Positions 46,918 through 56,071 of a stretch of DNA of 64,000 bases are shown piece after piece (within the stretch, counting starts at the first letter, position 1; each line of letters begins with the position of its first letter). The position numbers and the translations under genes are program-made. The notes below the pieces were generated by a model. That model did not search any database. It was given only the letters and a program-made list of their open reading frames with translations, and had not been told where the DNA came from. This DNA comes from Roseiarcus sp963822215 (lineage in GTDB: Bacteria; Pseudomonadota; Alphaproteobacteria; Rhizobiales; Beijerinckiaceae): NCBI GenBank assembly GCA_963822215.1, contig CAWGGX010000013.1:62001-126000 (forward strand), read 5' to 3'.

Positions 46918-48150
46918 TCAGCCCGCCCTCCCCTCCTTCGCCGCCTCCATGAGGCCGACGAAGCGGCGGAAAAGGTAGTGGCTGTCGCGGGGCCCGGGCG
47001 ACGCCTCCGGGTGGTACTGCACCGAGAAGGCCGGGCGGTCGGTCAGCGCCACGCCGCAATTCGAGCCATCGAACAGCGAGACATGGGTTTCCTGGACATT
47101 GCCCGGCAGGCTCTCGCGGTCGACGGCGAAGCCGTGGTTCATCGACACGATCTCGACCTTGCCGGTGGTGAAGTCCTTCACCGGATGGTTCGCGCCATGA
47201 TGGCCCTGTGACATCTTGATCGCCCGCCCGCCGACCGCGATCCCGAGGAGCTGGTGGCCGAGGCAGATGCCGAACAGCGGGATCCTGGTGTCCAGCAGCG
47301 CCCGGATGGTCGGAACGGCGTATACGCCGGTCTCAGCCGGATCGCCCGGGCCGTTCGACAGAAAGACGCCGTCGGGCCGAAGCGCCAAAATCTCCTCGGC
47401 CGTCGCCGTCGCTGGCACGACGGTGACCGAGCAGCCGCAATCGTTGAGCAGGCGGAGGATGTTGCGCTTCACGCCGTAGTCGACGGCGACGACATGGAAA
47501 CGCGTCTCGCTCCGCCGGCCGTAGCCGTGCTCCAGCGTCCAGCTCGTCTCGTCCCAATCGTAGCGCTGCGTCGTCCCGACCTGCGGAACGAGGTCCATGC
47601 CGTCGATGCCGGGCCAGCGCCGGGCTTCGGCGCGCAGGGCGTCGAGGTCGAAGGCGCCGTCGCGCGCGTGGGCGATGACGGCGTTCGGCATGCCGGTCTT
47701 GCGGATGAGCGTCGTCAGAGCCCGGGTGTCGATCCCGGCGAGGCCGATGACGCCGCGCGTCTTCAACCAGGCGCCGAGCGGCCCGCGGGCGCGGAAATTG
47801 GACGGTTCTCCGAGATCGGCGCGGAAGATCGCCCCAACCGCGGCGGTGGCTGCGGCCGGGTTGACGACCTCAATATCGTCGGTATTGACGCCGACGATAC
47901 CGATATGGGGAAAGGTGAAGGTGATTATCTGGGCGGCGTAGGAGGGATCGGTCAGGATCTCTTGATAGCCGGTCATCGCCGTGTTGAAGCAGACCTCGCC
48001 GACGGCCGAGCCGGTCGCGCCGACGCCAAAGCCTTCGATCACGTCGCCGCTCGCCAGCACCAGAACGCCGGTCGCTACGCGCGGCCGCCAGCCCGAAGCG
48101 GAGCCGTCGTCCGGGCCGGCGGGGGATGGGGAGATTGTTGCGCTTGCCAT
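46918..48150 (-). CDS. carA: Carbamoyl-phosphate synthase small subunit
   Basis: 410 residues. The N-terminal CPSase domain (CFNTAMTGYQEILTDPSYA) and the class I glutaminase domain (FLSNGPGDPAET; Cys in FGICLGHQLLG; YHPEASPGPRDS) are complete. It provides ammonia to CarB for arginine and pyrimidine synthesis. It is divergent from the YqeY-like gene, as in other Hyphomicrobiales. Confidence 0.96.
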   Translation of the reverse strand: MASATISPSPAGPDDGSASGWRPRVATGVLVLASGDVIEGFGVGATGSAVGEVCFNTAMTGYQEILTDPSYAAQIITFTFPHIGIVGVNTDDIEVVNPAAATAAVGAIFRADLGEPSNFRARGPLGAWLKTRGVIGLAGIDTRALTTLIRKTGMPNAVIAHARDGAFDLDALRAEARRWPGIDGMDLVPQVGTTQRYDWDETSWTLEHGYGRRSETRFHVVAVDYGVKRNILRLLNDCGCSVTVVPATATAEEILALRPDGVFLSNGPGDPAETGVYAVPTIRALLDTRIPLFGICLGHQLLGIAVGGRAIKMSQGHHGANHPVKDFTTGKVEIVSMNHGFAVDRESLPGNVQETHVSLFDGSNCGVALTDRPAFSVQYHPEASPGPRDSHYLFRRFVGLMEAAKEGRAG

Positions 48151-48218
48151 GCGGCTGTGCTTAAGCGCCCGCTATTCATCGCGTCAAGCGACGCGTCCGA
48201 CAACATTTCGAGGCGATC

Positions 48219-48686
48219 ATGGCGGACTCTCAGCCGCTACGCGACATCGTAAGCGCCAAGATGAAGGAGGCGATGAAGGCCGGCGACAAGGTCCGGGTCG
48301 GCGCGCTGCGCCTCATCATGGCCGCGCTGAAGGATCGCGAGATCGAGGCGCGCGGGGCGGGCAAGATCGTCAGCCGCTCCGACGAGCTGGCGCTGCTGAC
48401 CAAGATGGTCAAGTCGCGCCAGGAGTCGGCGACGATCTACGCCGAGGCCGGCCGGGCGGAGCTCGCGGCGCAGGAGAACGCCGAGGTCGCGGTGATCAAC
48501 GAGTTCCTGCCGAAGCAGATGACCGAAGCGGAAGTGACCGCCGCCGCCAAGGCCGCCATCGCCGCGACGGGCGCGACGAGCGTCAAGGACATGGGCAGGG
48601 TGGTCAGCGCGCTGAAGGAGGCGCACGCCGGCCAGATGGACTTCGCCAAAGCGAGCGCGATCGTGAAGAGCTTGCTGGCGGGCTGA
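48219..48686 (+). CDS. GatB/YqeY domain protein
   Basis: 155 residues of the YqeY family (KMKEAMKAGDKVRVGALRLI; AVINEFLPKQMTEAEV; MGRVVSALKEAHAGQMDFAK). The domain resembles the tRNA-binding tail of GatB. In relatives it often precedes dnaG and rpoD; here an L,D-transpeptidase-like gene follows instead. Confidence 0.93.
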   Translation: MADSQPLRDIVSAKMKEAMKAGDKVRVGALRLIMAALKDREIEARGAGKIVSRSDELALLTKMVKSRQESATIYAEAGRAELAAQENAEVAVINEFLPKQMTEAEVTAAAKAAIAATGATSVKDMGRVVSALKEAHAGQMDFAKASAIVKSLLAG

Positions 48687-48721
48687 ACCGTCCGGCGGCC
48701 TGCGCTCGGCGCGCTCCAACG

Positions 48722-49312
48722 ATGAAGACGGCTGCGGCGCTGATCGAAAGACGGGTCATCGGACGAGGACCGAAAGGCGCCCATTCGACCGGCCGGCTCG
48801 CCCGGCTTCGCGTTCGCCCGCGCGCCGGCAACCGCGCGCAAGGGTGGCTCACAGCGGGCGCCTTCCGCATTCCCTGCGCGCTGGGGCGGGCCGGAATCGT
48901 GCGGATCAAGCGCGAGGGCGACCGGGGCACTCCGGCCGGACGCTTCGCGCTCCTTTGGGTTTACTACCGTCCGGATCGCGGGTTGCGCCCCGGCGGAGGC
49001 GTTCCGCTGAAGCTCCTGCAGCCCGATCAGGGCTGGTGCGAGGATCCGGCGAGCCGGCGCTACAACCGGCCGGTCCGCCTGCCGGCCGCCGACTGCACCG
49101 ACCGGATGTGGCGCGAGGACCGCCTTTATGACGTGGTCGTCGTGCTGGACCAGAATTTCTCGCGCCGCGTCAAGGGGAAGGGCAGCGCGATCTTCTTTCA
49201 CCTCGCCCGGCCCGGCCTGACGCCGACCGCCGGTTGCGTTGCGATTTCTCCGCCCGACATGCGCAGGCTCGCGCCTCGGCTTGCGCGCAATTGCGTCATG
49301 GAGATTGGGTAG
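48722..49312 (+). CDS. L,D-transpeptidase (YkuD-like) family protein
   Basis: 196 residues from the ATG 35 bp after the YqeY-like gene. The YkuD-type active site is visible: His160 (FFHLARPGL) and Cys172 (TPTAGCVAISPPDM). It has REGDRGTPAGRFAL typical of the subfamily. No signal peptide is evident, so its location is uncertain. It may modify peptidoglycan cross-links. Confidence 0.82.
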   Translation: MKTAAALIERRVIGRGPKGAHSTGRLARLRVRPRAGNRAQGWLTAGAFRIPCALGRAGIVRIKREGDRGTPAGRFALLWVYYRPDRGLRPGGGVPLKLLQPDQGWCEDPASRRYNRPVRLPAADCTDRMWREDRLYDVVVVLDQNFSRRVKGKGSAIFFHLARPGLTPTAGCVAISPPDMRRLAPRLARNCVMEIG

Positions 49313-49464
49313 GCGCGACGGCGTGGCCTGGCGCTCGGCCGCATCGCAGCGCCGCCGCTGGAACGACGACGCCGCGGCGGCGCGATGATGTTCGCGTCCG
49401 TTCGCCTGACCGTTTTCGCCCTTTGTCTCGCGCCCGCCGTTGCGCTCGCCGACCCACAGCCGCT

Positions 49465-49668
49465 CTATCGTCGCCGCACGATCTCGACCCCGACCGCTCC
49501 TGGGACGACGTCGAGCTTTTCGATCCTCACCCGCGCCTGTCAAACGCGCGGATGCTTCAGCGCAATCGCCGCGACCTCCTCCGCCACCGTCTCGAGAACC
49601 TCGAAATGGCCGCGTCCGACGACGATGCGCACCGCGTCGAGAATGATGTCGTAGGAGACGAGACTCAC
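49465..49668 (-). pseudogene. folB: Dihydroneopterin aldolase (FolB-like) remnant
   Basis: Read leftward from a GTG at 49668: VSLVSYDIILDAVRIVVGRG then HFEVLETVAEEVAAIALKHP. Then a TGA stop at 49540-49542 is followed in frame by RVRIEKLDVVPGAVGVEI. This is the C-terminal half of a FolB-type aldolase with a nonsense codon. The N-terminal half is missing because an in-frame stop precedes the GTG. Confidence 0.6.
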
Positions 49669-49704
49669 GCAGAGCTACATTCTGAGACGTTCGCGCGCTG
49701 GTGA

Positions 49705-50325
49705 CGTTTGATCACGGGTACAGCAAGGAATAGCGCCAATAACAACCGTCGATAACCGTCGAAATGACCGTCGACCCGGCTGCTGAGAATCGCCGGCAAT
49801 CCCGACGCCGCCGCAATTTGGCCCCAGCGGTTGTTGCATGGCCGCTCGGGATTCATTCAACGGTGCGGACGCCCGGACGAGTTCGCCCGGCTGGCCTATT
49901 TTGGCGCAACGATGGCGCGGGCGGCCCACTTCGCGAGGCGCGAGCAGCGGCGGGCAGGCTCAAACCTGTTGCAAAAAGAGCACATTGGCCAGCGAAGTCT
50001 CACTTCGGTCATCAGGGGCCGAACGCCGCCGCGCAAGCCGCCAGAGGCGTTATACGTATGCTCGTTTTCGCTAATCTATGGAAATGATTGATTTTCGAGC
50101 GTCGCATGACTGCCATGATTTTGTCACCTGTTCGTCGCCGGTGACCCCGGCCGCCAAAACGGCCCGATTTCTTGCCCAGCGGCCCCTAGCGCCGATTCTA
50201 AATCTTGTTTTAGTGTGCGACGCAGTGCGCCGGAATCAACCGCGCGCCGGACGACCTCGGGATTGGGCCACAGTCCGGCGAGACGAGATCGAGGTCCGGC
50301 GCGTGCGCTGGGAATTCGGGGATTT
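49705..50325. other. Gap upstream of the porin, with ACCGTCGA repeats
   Basis: 620 bp without a supported gene. Three direct ACCGTCGA repeats start at 49745, 49755 and 49767. An AT-richer stretch (50040-50090) and TTGTTTTAGTGTGCGA near 50210 could hold the porin promoter, but no clear -35/-10 pair was found. Confidence 0.4.
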
Positions 50326-52047
50326 ATGATGAAGAGACTTGGCATTGCGCTTCTGGCGACCGTCGGATTCGCCGCGATGGCCCAGGCGGCCGATCTGCCG
50401 ACGACCAAGGCGCCCCTAGCAGCCCCTCCGCCGAACTGCTGGGCGAGTTTCTGGACTTGGCTCAATTCGTCCGCCAGCGACTGCCCGCTCAGCGCCTACG
50501 GCATCACGCTCTACGGAACGCTCGACGTCAACTACGGCTACCAGGACTGGGGCGCGCCGCGAAACGCCAGCGCGGACAAGCTTCAGTATGGCATCCGGAG
50601 CAACGCCTACGAGCACATTTGGCAGGCCGGGTTCAACGGGCTCAGCACAAGCGTGGTCGGCCTGAGGATGAATGAGAGCCTGGCGCCGCTCGGGCTCGCG
50701 GGATGGTCGGTGGTCGGCGTACTCGAAGCCGGCGTCAATCCCTACACGGGCATGTTTTTCAACGGACCGCGATCGCTGGCCGACGCCAACAGCCAATCCA
50801 ACACCGGCTTGGTCACGATCGGCGGCAAGAACTACTACTATAACTTCCAGAGAACGAATCTCGATTCGAGCCGCGCCGGCCAATGGGACAATTCGCAAGG
50901 TTACGTCGGGATCAGCAACGCGACGTGGGGAACCCTGACCTTCGGCCGAACCAACTCGCTCACCTATGACACGCTGGCCGCCTACGATCCGATGGCGGGC
51001 TCGCCGGCGTTCTCGCTGCTGGGGTTTTCGAGCTCGTTCCCCGGCTATGGCGACACTGAGATCGTCCGCATCAACACTGCTCTGACCTACAAACTCGCGA
51101 TCCCGAATGTCGCCGGGGTCTTCGACAACGTTCGTTTGGCCGGCCAGGCGCAGATCGGCGGCTACGGCGTCGGAAACGGCGCTATGGAACACTACGAAGG
51201 CCAGGTCGGCTTCGACCGGGGCAACTTCTCGTTCGACGGCATCTTCACCTGGGCGAAGGACGCGGTGTCAGCCTCGACCTTTAACGGCGGCAGCCTCGGC
51301 CAGTGCACGCTCACCGGGCCCAGCGCGCCCTGGTCCATCAAGGTCAATGGCGTCTGCTACGACACCAACGATGTCCTCAAGGCGACGCTAGGCAATATTT
51401 TCGGCACGGAGCTGATGGCGAGCTACAAGTGGGACCGCTTCAAGTTCTACGGCGGCTACATTTACGCGAGGACGTCAAATCCATCGGATGGCTTCGGGAG
51501 CGGCTTCCAGACGATGTACCCGGGCATTTTCGTTCCGCCGACCTCCGTCACGTCGACGGCCTACCTTCTCCCCAACGGCACCTTGAGCGCCCCGGGCTTC
51601 GCCTTGAACCCCAAGGTCCTGCAGACGATATGGACCGGCGCCAAGTATTCGGTTCCGGACGATTGGATGCACGGCTGGGGCGCGCTCGATCTCTCCGCTG
51701 CCTTCTACTATCAGACCCAGAACAACTATAACTTCACCTGGACGACCGGAAACACCAAAGGCGTTCCCTTCGGCTACGCGACGAGCGCGGCCTGCACCGG
51801 CACCGGCGCCTTCATCAGCAGCGGCAAGTGCGCCGGCAGCCAGGACGGCATCGCATTCCTGGCGGACTGGCGGCCGGTCAAGCGGATCGACATCTACGCG
51901 GGCGTCATGCTCACCAACGTCTACGGCGGCCTCGCCAACGGCTTTGACAGCGTTATCCCGGTCATCAACGGAAAAACGGTGATCAACACGATGGAGGCGC
52001 ATACGCAGAGCTACGACCCGACGATCGGAATTCGAATTCGGTTCTAG
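50326..52047 (+). CDS. Outer-membrane porin
   Basis: 573 residues with a signal peptide (MMKRLGIALLATVGFAAMAQ, then AADLP). A beta-barrel pattern with aromatic ends follows (ITLYGTLDVNYGYQDWG; GYVGISNATWGTLTFGRTNS; YDPTIGIRIRF with C-terminal Phe). It resembles large porins of Hyphomicrobiales. The LPTTKAPLAAPPP start of the mature protein is typical. The upstream part of the open frame is not used; ATG 50326 follows GGGGATTT. Confidence 0.85.
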   Translation: MMKRLGIALLATVGFAAMAQAADLPTTKAPLAAPPPNCWASFWTWLNSSASDCPLSAYGITLYGTLDVNYGYQDWGAPRNASADKLQYGIRSNAYEHIWQAGFNGLSTSVVGLRMNESLAPLGLAGWSVVGVLEAGVNPYTGMFFNGPRSLADANSQSNTGLVTIGGKNYYYNFQRTNLDSSRAGQWDNSQGYVGISNATWGTLTFGRTNSLTYDTLAAYDPMAGSPAFSLLGFSSSFPGYGDTEIVRINTALTYKLAIPNVAGVFDNVRLAGQAQIGGYGVGNGAMEHYEGQVGFDRGNFSFDGIFTWAKDAVSASTFNGGSLGQCTLTGPSAPWSIKVNGVCYDTNDVLKATLGNIFGTELMASYKWDRFKFYGGYIYARTSNPSDGFGSGFQTMYPGIFVPPTSVTSTAYLLPNGTLSAPGFALNPKVLQTIWTGAKYSVPDDWMHGWGALDLSAAFYYQTQNNYNFTWTTGNTKGVPFGYATSAACTGTGAFISSGKCAGSQDGIAFLADWRPVKRIDIYAGVMLTNVYGGLANGFDSVIPVINGKTVINTMEAHTQSYDPTIGIRIRF

Positions 52048-52840
52048 GCTCGGCCGACCCGCGGACGGTTGGCTGCGATCTTGCTAAACTCCCGCGTCGC
52101 GGTGAGTGGCGCTCGGGGTAATTATCCCCCGGCAACGCCGGGGCGCCGCACGGCGAAGCCTGCGCCAAGATCGTCGACCAAGCCTTTCTGAAAGCCGTGA
52201 ACCGAATCCTGGTAATCGGGCAGACGATGGTTCTTGGGCGCCCATTTGCGATTAAGCGGGGCGTATTGCGTGTCGAGGTCGAGGTCTTCGGACCGCAGAC
52301 CCAAGTCTACGCCGTTGACGTTACAACCGACCGCGCCTGCCGAGTGCTTGCAACCAGTACCCGTCTGGAGTTTGAAGCAGAGCCCGTCCGATGAAATTCG
52401 CCCTCCCGGTCGCGGACAGGGGCGAGGGCGCCAATCCGACTGGTCCACGCCAGCAACCCATGGGGCTTGGCCGCCACCAGGTAAGGCCGGCGTAGAACCT
52501 TGGCCTCCACCCTGGTGGCGTGCTTTCACGATCAACCCTTCTCGCGCGTGTGAAAGGTGTCTTCGACAGGTCCCCCAATCTTAGATCGAACCGAGTCCCC
52601 ATCCGACGTTTCAGGCCCTGCGACAGTTGGCGCGAGACTCACCCCCGCTTCGACCATCTTGTGCGTTTCCCGCTCTCTTCGCTCTTGTCCCTGCGCCGCA
52701 ATCGGGCAATAAGAGACTCCAAAACTTGTGTCGGCTTCCTGGGGAGCGGCGGCCCTTGCGCCGCAAAGGCCCGCAAGCGTAAGCGGCCGCCGCGCGGCGC
52801 GGCCGTTCCGACTGAGAGGTCGCCGCGCACGGGGTACCCA
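52048..52840. other. Mostly non-coding stretch after the porin
   Basis: About 790 bp with many short open frames on both strands. Only 52197-52394 (+) has protein-like composition. 52480-52840 shows nothing recognisable. Confidence 0.4.
52197..52394 (+). CDS. Possible small hypothetical protein or gene remnant
   Basis: 65 residues, GTG start, with plausible composition (RILVIGQTMVLGRPFAIKRG, VLRVEVEVFGPQTQVYAVDV). The open frame extends upstream to 52118 (AKIVDQAFLKAV), so the true start may be earlier or lost. There is no recognised family and no ribosome site. A competing leftward frame overlaps it. Confidence 0.3.
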   Translation: MNRILVIGQTMVLGRPFAIKRGVLRVEVEVFGPQTQVYAVDVTTDRACRVLATSTRLEFEAEPVR

Positions 52841-53086
52841 ATGACATTCGCGCATCCCCTCGCCAGGGCCGCCAAGATCTGGACGGCCAGGGGCGCCGAC
52901 GACAGCGAGCAACGCGTTCTGGTGATTGTGACGACGATCCCGCTCGACGCGGACCACAAAGGCTACAAGAAGTCCCTCGTCGAAAAGCTGACGCGCGCCG
53001 CGCGCGAGTATCTCGCCGGGTCGAAGGAGGCGGATTCGTTTGTCCTGATCAACCGGCTCAGGGACTGGGGCGCGGCGAAGCTCTAA
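52841..53086 (+). CDS. Small hypothetical protein
   Basis: 81 residues (MTFAHPLARAAKIWTARGAD ... VIVTTIPLDADHKGYKKSLV). Composition and a balanced charge pattern suggest a real soluble protein. The upstream part of the frame is low-complexity. Not recognised. It lies 130 bp before the HdeD-like gene. Confidence 0.5.
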   Translation: MTFAHPLARAAKIWTARGADDSEQRVLVIVTTIPLDADHKGYKKSLVEKLTRAAREYLAGSKEADSFVLINRLRDWGAAKL

Positions 53087-53215
53087 CCAAGTGCTCGTTC
53101 CTCATCCCCAGCCACTCATGGCGGGGCGCCGTTCGTTGCGTTCGAGTTCGAAATGGCGTGAGACACAAGGAACGCCCGGACCGCGCCGCGGGCAAAATTG
53201 GACGTGAGGAGCCTC

Positions 53216-53785
53216 ATGACAAGCGTGTTTTCACCAGGAACCGGCATCGCCCACACGCTCGCACCTTTGCGGGCCAAATGGGGCTGGATTGTCGCGCTCG
53301 GAGTCGTCTATCTCGTCGCCGGCATGGTCGCGCTCGGCAGCGTCGTAGCCGCCACCGCGGCCAGCGTTCTGGTCGTCGGGGTGATGATGTTCGTGGCCGG
53401 CGTCTTCGAGGTGATCAACGCCTTTCAGGTCAAGACCTGGGGACGTTTCATTTTCTGGCTGCTGCTCGGCGTTCTTTACATGGTGGCGGGCTTTCTCGCC
53501 TGGGACAACCCGTTCCTGACCGCCATCTGGCTGACGCTGTTTCTCGGCGCGGCGCTGGTCGCATCCGGCATCATGCGCATCTTTCTCGCCTTCAACATGA
53601 AGCACGGCTCGCCTTGGGTCTGGGTCGTCGTCTCCGGCCTGATCACCCTGGCGCTCGGCATCATCATCCTTGTGCATTGGCCATTCTCGGCGGTCTACAC
53701 GCTCGGAATCTTCCTCGGCGTCGACCTCGTCTTCGCCGGCGTGAGCTGGATCAGCCTTGGCATGGGCCTCCGGAACGCGGCCTGA
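53216..53785 (+). CDS. HdeD-family acid-resistance membrane protein
   Basis: 189 residues with six membrane helices in three repeats (WIVALGVVYLVAGMVALGSV; FIFWLLLGVLYMVAGFLAWD; WVWVVVSGLITLALGIIILV). This matches the HdeD/DUF308 family. GAGGAG lies 5 bases before the ATG at 53216. The function in alphaproteobacteria is unclear. Confidence 0.88.
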   Translation: MTSVFSPGTGIAHTLAPLRAKWGWIVALGVVYLVAGMVALGSVVAATAASVLVVGVMMFVAGVFEVINAFQVKTWGRFIFWLLLGVLYMVAGFLAWDNPFLTAIWLTLFLGAALVASGIMRIFLAFNMKHGSPWVWVVVSGLITLALGIIILVHWPFSAVYTLGIFLGVDLVFAGVSWISLGMGLRNAA

Positions 53786-53853
53786 GTCGGCCGCGTCGGC
53801 GGTGAAATGCCGGAGCGGTTTCGTCCGCTGCCTATCCGGGCTAATCTTGCGCC

Positions 53854-54834
53854 ATGCGCGCGATGACGCTCAGGCGAGCCGGGCAACGGCTTGCGTTCGA
53901 GGACCGGCCCGATCCCCTTCCCGGACCTGGAGAGATCCGGCTGCGCGTCGAGGCCTGCGGGGTCTGCCGGACAGACCTGCATGTCGTCGACGGCGACCTG
54001 CCCGATCCCAAGCTGCCGATCGTCCCGGGCCACGAAATCGTCGGCCGGGTCGAGGCGGCGGGCGCGGGCGTCGCGCTCGCGCCCGGCGCGCGGGTCGGCG
54101 TGCCGTGGCTCGGCCGCACCTGCGGCCATTGCCCCTATTGCTTGGGGGGACGCGAGAACCTGTGCGACACGCCGCTCTTCACCGGCTACACGCGCGACGG
54201 CGGCTTCGCCACGCATACGCTCGCCGATGCGGCTTACGCCTTCCCGCTCGCCGAGGATCTCGATCCGGTCGCCGCCGCGCCGCTGCTCTGCGCGGGGCTG
54301 ATCGGCTGGCGGTCGCTGAAAAGCGCGGGCGACGCCCAGACGATCGGCCTCTACGGCTTCGGCGCGGCCGCCCACATCATCGCCCAGGTCTGCCGATGGC
54401 AGGGACGGCGGGTGTTCGCCTTCACCAAGCCGGGCGATGCGGCCGGCCAGGCCTTTGCCCGGTCGATGGGCGCGGACTGGGCCGGCGGCTCGGACGAAAC
54501 TCCGCCCGCCGCCCTCGACGCGGCGATCCTGTTCGCGCCTGTCGGCGCCCTCGTCCCAGCGGCGCTCGCGGCGGTGCGCAAGGGCGGCAGGGTTGTCTGC
54601 GCCGGCATCCACATGAGCGACATCCCGGCCTTCCCCTACCGGCTTCTGTGGGAGGAGCGCAGCATCGTCTCGGTGGCCAATCTCACTCGCGCCGACGGCG
54701 AAGAGTTTTTGGCGCTCGCCCTGCGCGTGCCGGTCAGGACGATCACCAAGGCCTATCCGCTCGAGGCGGCCAACGAAGCGCTCGACGACCTGCGGGCCGG
54801 GCGGCTCGAGGGCGCGGCGGTGCTCGTGACATAA
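53854..54834 (+). CDS. Zinc-dependent alcohol dehydrogenase
   Basis: 326 residues of the MDR superfamily. Catalytic-zinc ligands are seen in ACGVCRTDLHVVDGD and PGHEIVGRVE. The structural-zinc cysteine cluster is CGHCPYCLGGRENLC. The cofactor loop is LYGFGAAAHI, in place of GxGGxG. It would oxidise an alcohol or reduce an aldehyde with NAD(P). A second ATG 9 bases downstream is an alternative start. Confidence 0.9.
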   Translation: MRAMTLRRAGQRLAFEDRPDPLPGPGEIRLRVEACGVCRTDLHVVDGDLPDPKLPIVPGHEIVGRVEAAGAGVALAPGARVGVPWLGRTCGHCPYCLGGRENLCDTPLFTGYTRDGGFATHTLADAAYAFPLAEDLDPVAAAPLLCAGLIGWRSLKSAGDAQTIGLYGFGAAAHIIAQVCRWQGRRVFAFTKPGDAAGQAFARSMGADWAGGSDETPPAALDAAILFAPVGALVPAALAAVRKGGRVVCAGIHMSDIPAFPYRLLWEERSIVSVANLTRADGEEFLALALRVPVRTITKAYPLEAANEALDDLRAGRLEGAAVLVT

Positions 54835-55151
54835 GACGGGCGCCGCTCGACGCGTGCATTCTCCTGACCCGGCGTTGCTGTGTCCGGGGCCCCCGGATGC
54901 GAAATCCTTGTTCCCCATTGTTATAACCGGTAGATGAAAAGGCGCACGCGGACAAATCATAGATGTCACAGCCGAAGCGCCTGTAAGTCATGTGACCCCG
55001 CTCACAGCGTAGTCTCATAATTTTCACTACACCCAAATTCCTATGGCCGTCAGCAACTCGGCCGGAGATTGTATGATAATTTGCTTCAACAGGTAAGATG
55101 TTACATCGCATGGGCCGAAATCCTTGCTGACAATTTCAAAGGGAGCTCGTT
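54835..55151. other. AT-richer gap before a small hypothetical gene
   Basis: 317 bp without a gene. The section 54915-55140 is AT-richer than the surroundings and may hold the promoter of the next gene; no clear box pair was identified. Confidence 0.4.
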
Positions 55152-55529
55152 ATGCCTGCGAACAAGTTCACCCTCAAGGGGTCACAGGTTACTGTTGAAT
55201 ACACAGTTGGCGGCAACCCCTCGTTCACCGCGCTCACCGACGACAGCGGCGCATTCCACAAGAGCTTTACGCCGGCCGCCATCAAGACGGACGATACCGG
55301 GCTCGGAGAGCTCGTTTCCATTCCGTTGATCGTTACGGTCGATACCGGTGGAGAGCGTTTCGGCTTCTTCCTGCCGTTCATCGACGTCCAGTCCGGCCAG
55401 AAGGCCCATTTTCACACGATAGGAATATATGAGACGTTCAGCGGTCCGGATTCAATTCCTCACCGGCCGTCGACTTGGCGTTGCGTCGAACTGCACGGGA
55501 CGGCGGAGTCCGTCGCCGTGCCGCTCTAA
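55152..55529 (+). CDS. Small hypothetical protein
   Basis: 125 residues (MPANKFTLKGSQVTVEYTVG; LVSIPLIVTVDTGGERFGFF). No signal peptide; beta-rich by appearance. GGGAG lies about 8 bases before the ATG. An 11-bp hairpin follows the stop. Not recognised as a named family. Confidence 0.65.
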   Translation: MPANKFTLKGSQVTVEYTVGGNPSFTALTDDSGAFHKSFTPAAIKTDDTGLGELVSIPLIVTVDTGGERFGFFLPFIDVQSGQKAHFHTIGIYETFSGPDSIPHRPSTWRCVELHGTAESVAVPL

Positions 55530-55541
55530 CCGAAACAGCTT

Positions 55542-55574
55542 CATGGGAACGGATCGCGCGAGCCCGTTCCCATG
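55542..55574 (+). terminator. Hairpin downstream of the hypothetical gene
   Basis: CATGGGAACGG and CCGTTCCCATG form a perfect 11-bp stem with an 11-base loop, 12 bp after the stop. There is no T-tract, so termination would need Rho or the hairpin may only stabilise mRNA. Confidence 0.45.
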
Positions 55575-56035
55575 AGGACGTCCGCCGGAATGTGGGCAAT
55601 GGCTTGCCCCTATGGATCGCAATGCGCCGGTCTTCGCCTTCTGTAAGCGCGGCGGATACGCCCTCCGGCGCGGCTCGCGGCGGCCCCTGGGGGCGAGGCC
55701 TGTCATTCGCCGCCCGGATCTCGCCGTCGCGAGACGCCGGGCTTCGACCCGCCGCTGTCCTTCGGGGTCGCCCGGAGAGGGAAGCAATGCGCTGGATTGC
55801 GGCCGATGGCGGAACGTGACAGATGCGCCGAGTGTTGCCGTTCACGAAGCCGCCAAGTAACTGACGAGTTCGCTCTTTCACAGATCCCGGCAGAATCGTG
55901 CCTCAGTTTGGGCTGGGGTTTCCCGTCCTGCCGTAAGAGCTCCCAGGGCAGCCTCAAATCGCGATCCGCTCGACTTCATCGAGGGTGATCGATGGTCGCG
56001 CCTCCCAGAACGCCGATTGAAAAAACAACAATGTC
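55575..56035. other. GC-rich gap with no supported gene
   Basis: 460 bp. Several short antisense and sense frames exist, but none has a ribosome site or recognisable motif. Confidence 0.4.
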
Positions 56036-56069
56036 TTGACAAACCGGCCAAAATGTTCTCTATTTGTTC
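56036..56069 (+). promoter_or_regulatory. Sigma-70 promoter overlapped by a LexA (SOS) box
   Basis: TTGACA at 56036-56041, a 17-base spacer and TCTATT at 56059-56064 form a promoter. GTTC-TCTATTT-GTTC at 56055-56069 is an exact alphaproteobacterial LexA box (GTTC-N7-GTTC) covering the -10. The ATG at 56072 is only 7 bases after the -10, implying a leaderless transcript. Confidence 0.7.
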
Positions 56070-56071
56070 TC

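Noticed and set aside
49385..49654. Frame starting with a signal-peptide-like MMFASVRLTVFALCLAPAVA
   Set aside because: Downstream residues are low-complexity and the frame is antisense to the folB remnant; no ribosome site.
55542..55574. Strong intrinsic terminator
   Set aside because: Stem is perfect but no T-tract follows; kept only as a low-confidence hairpin.
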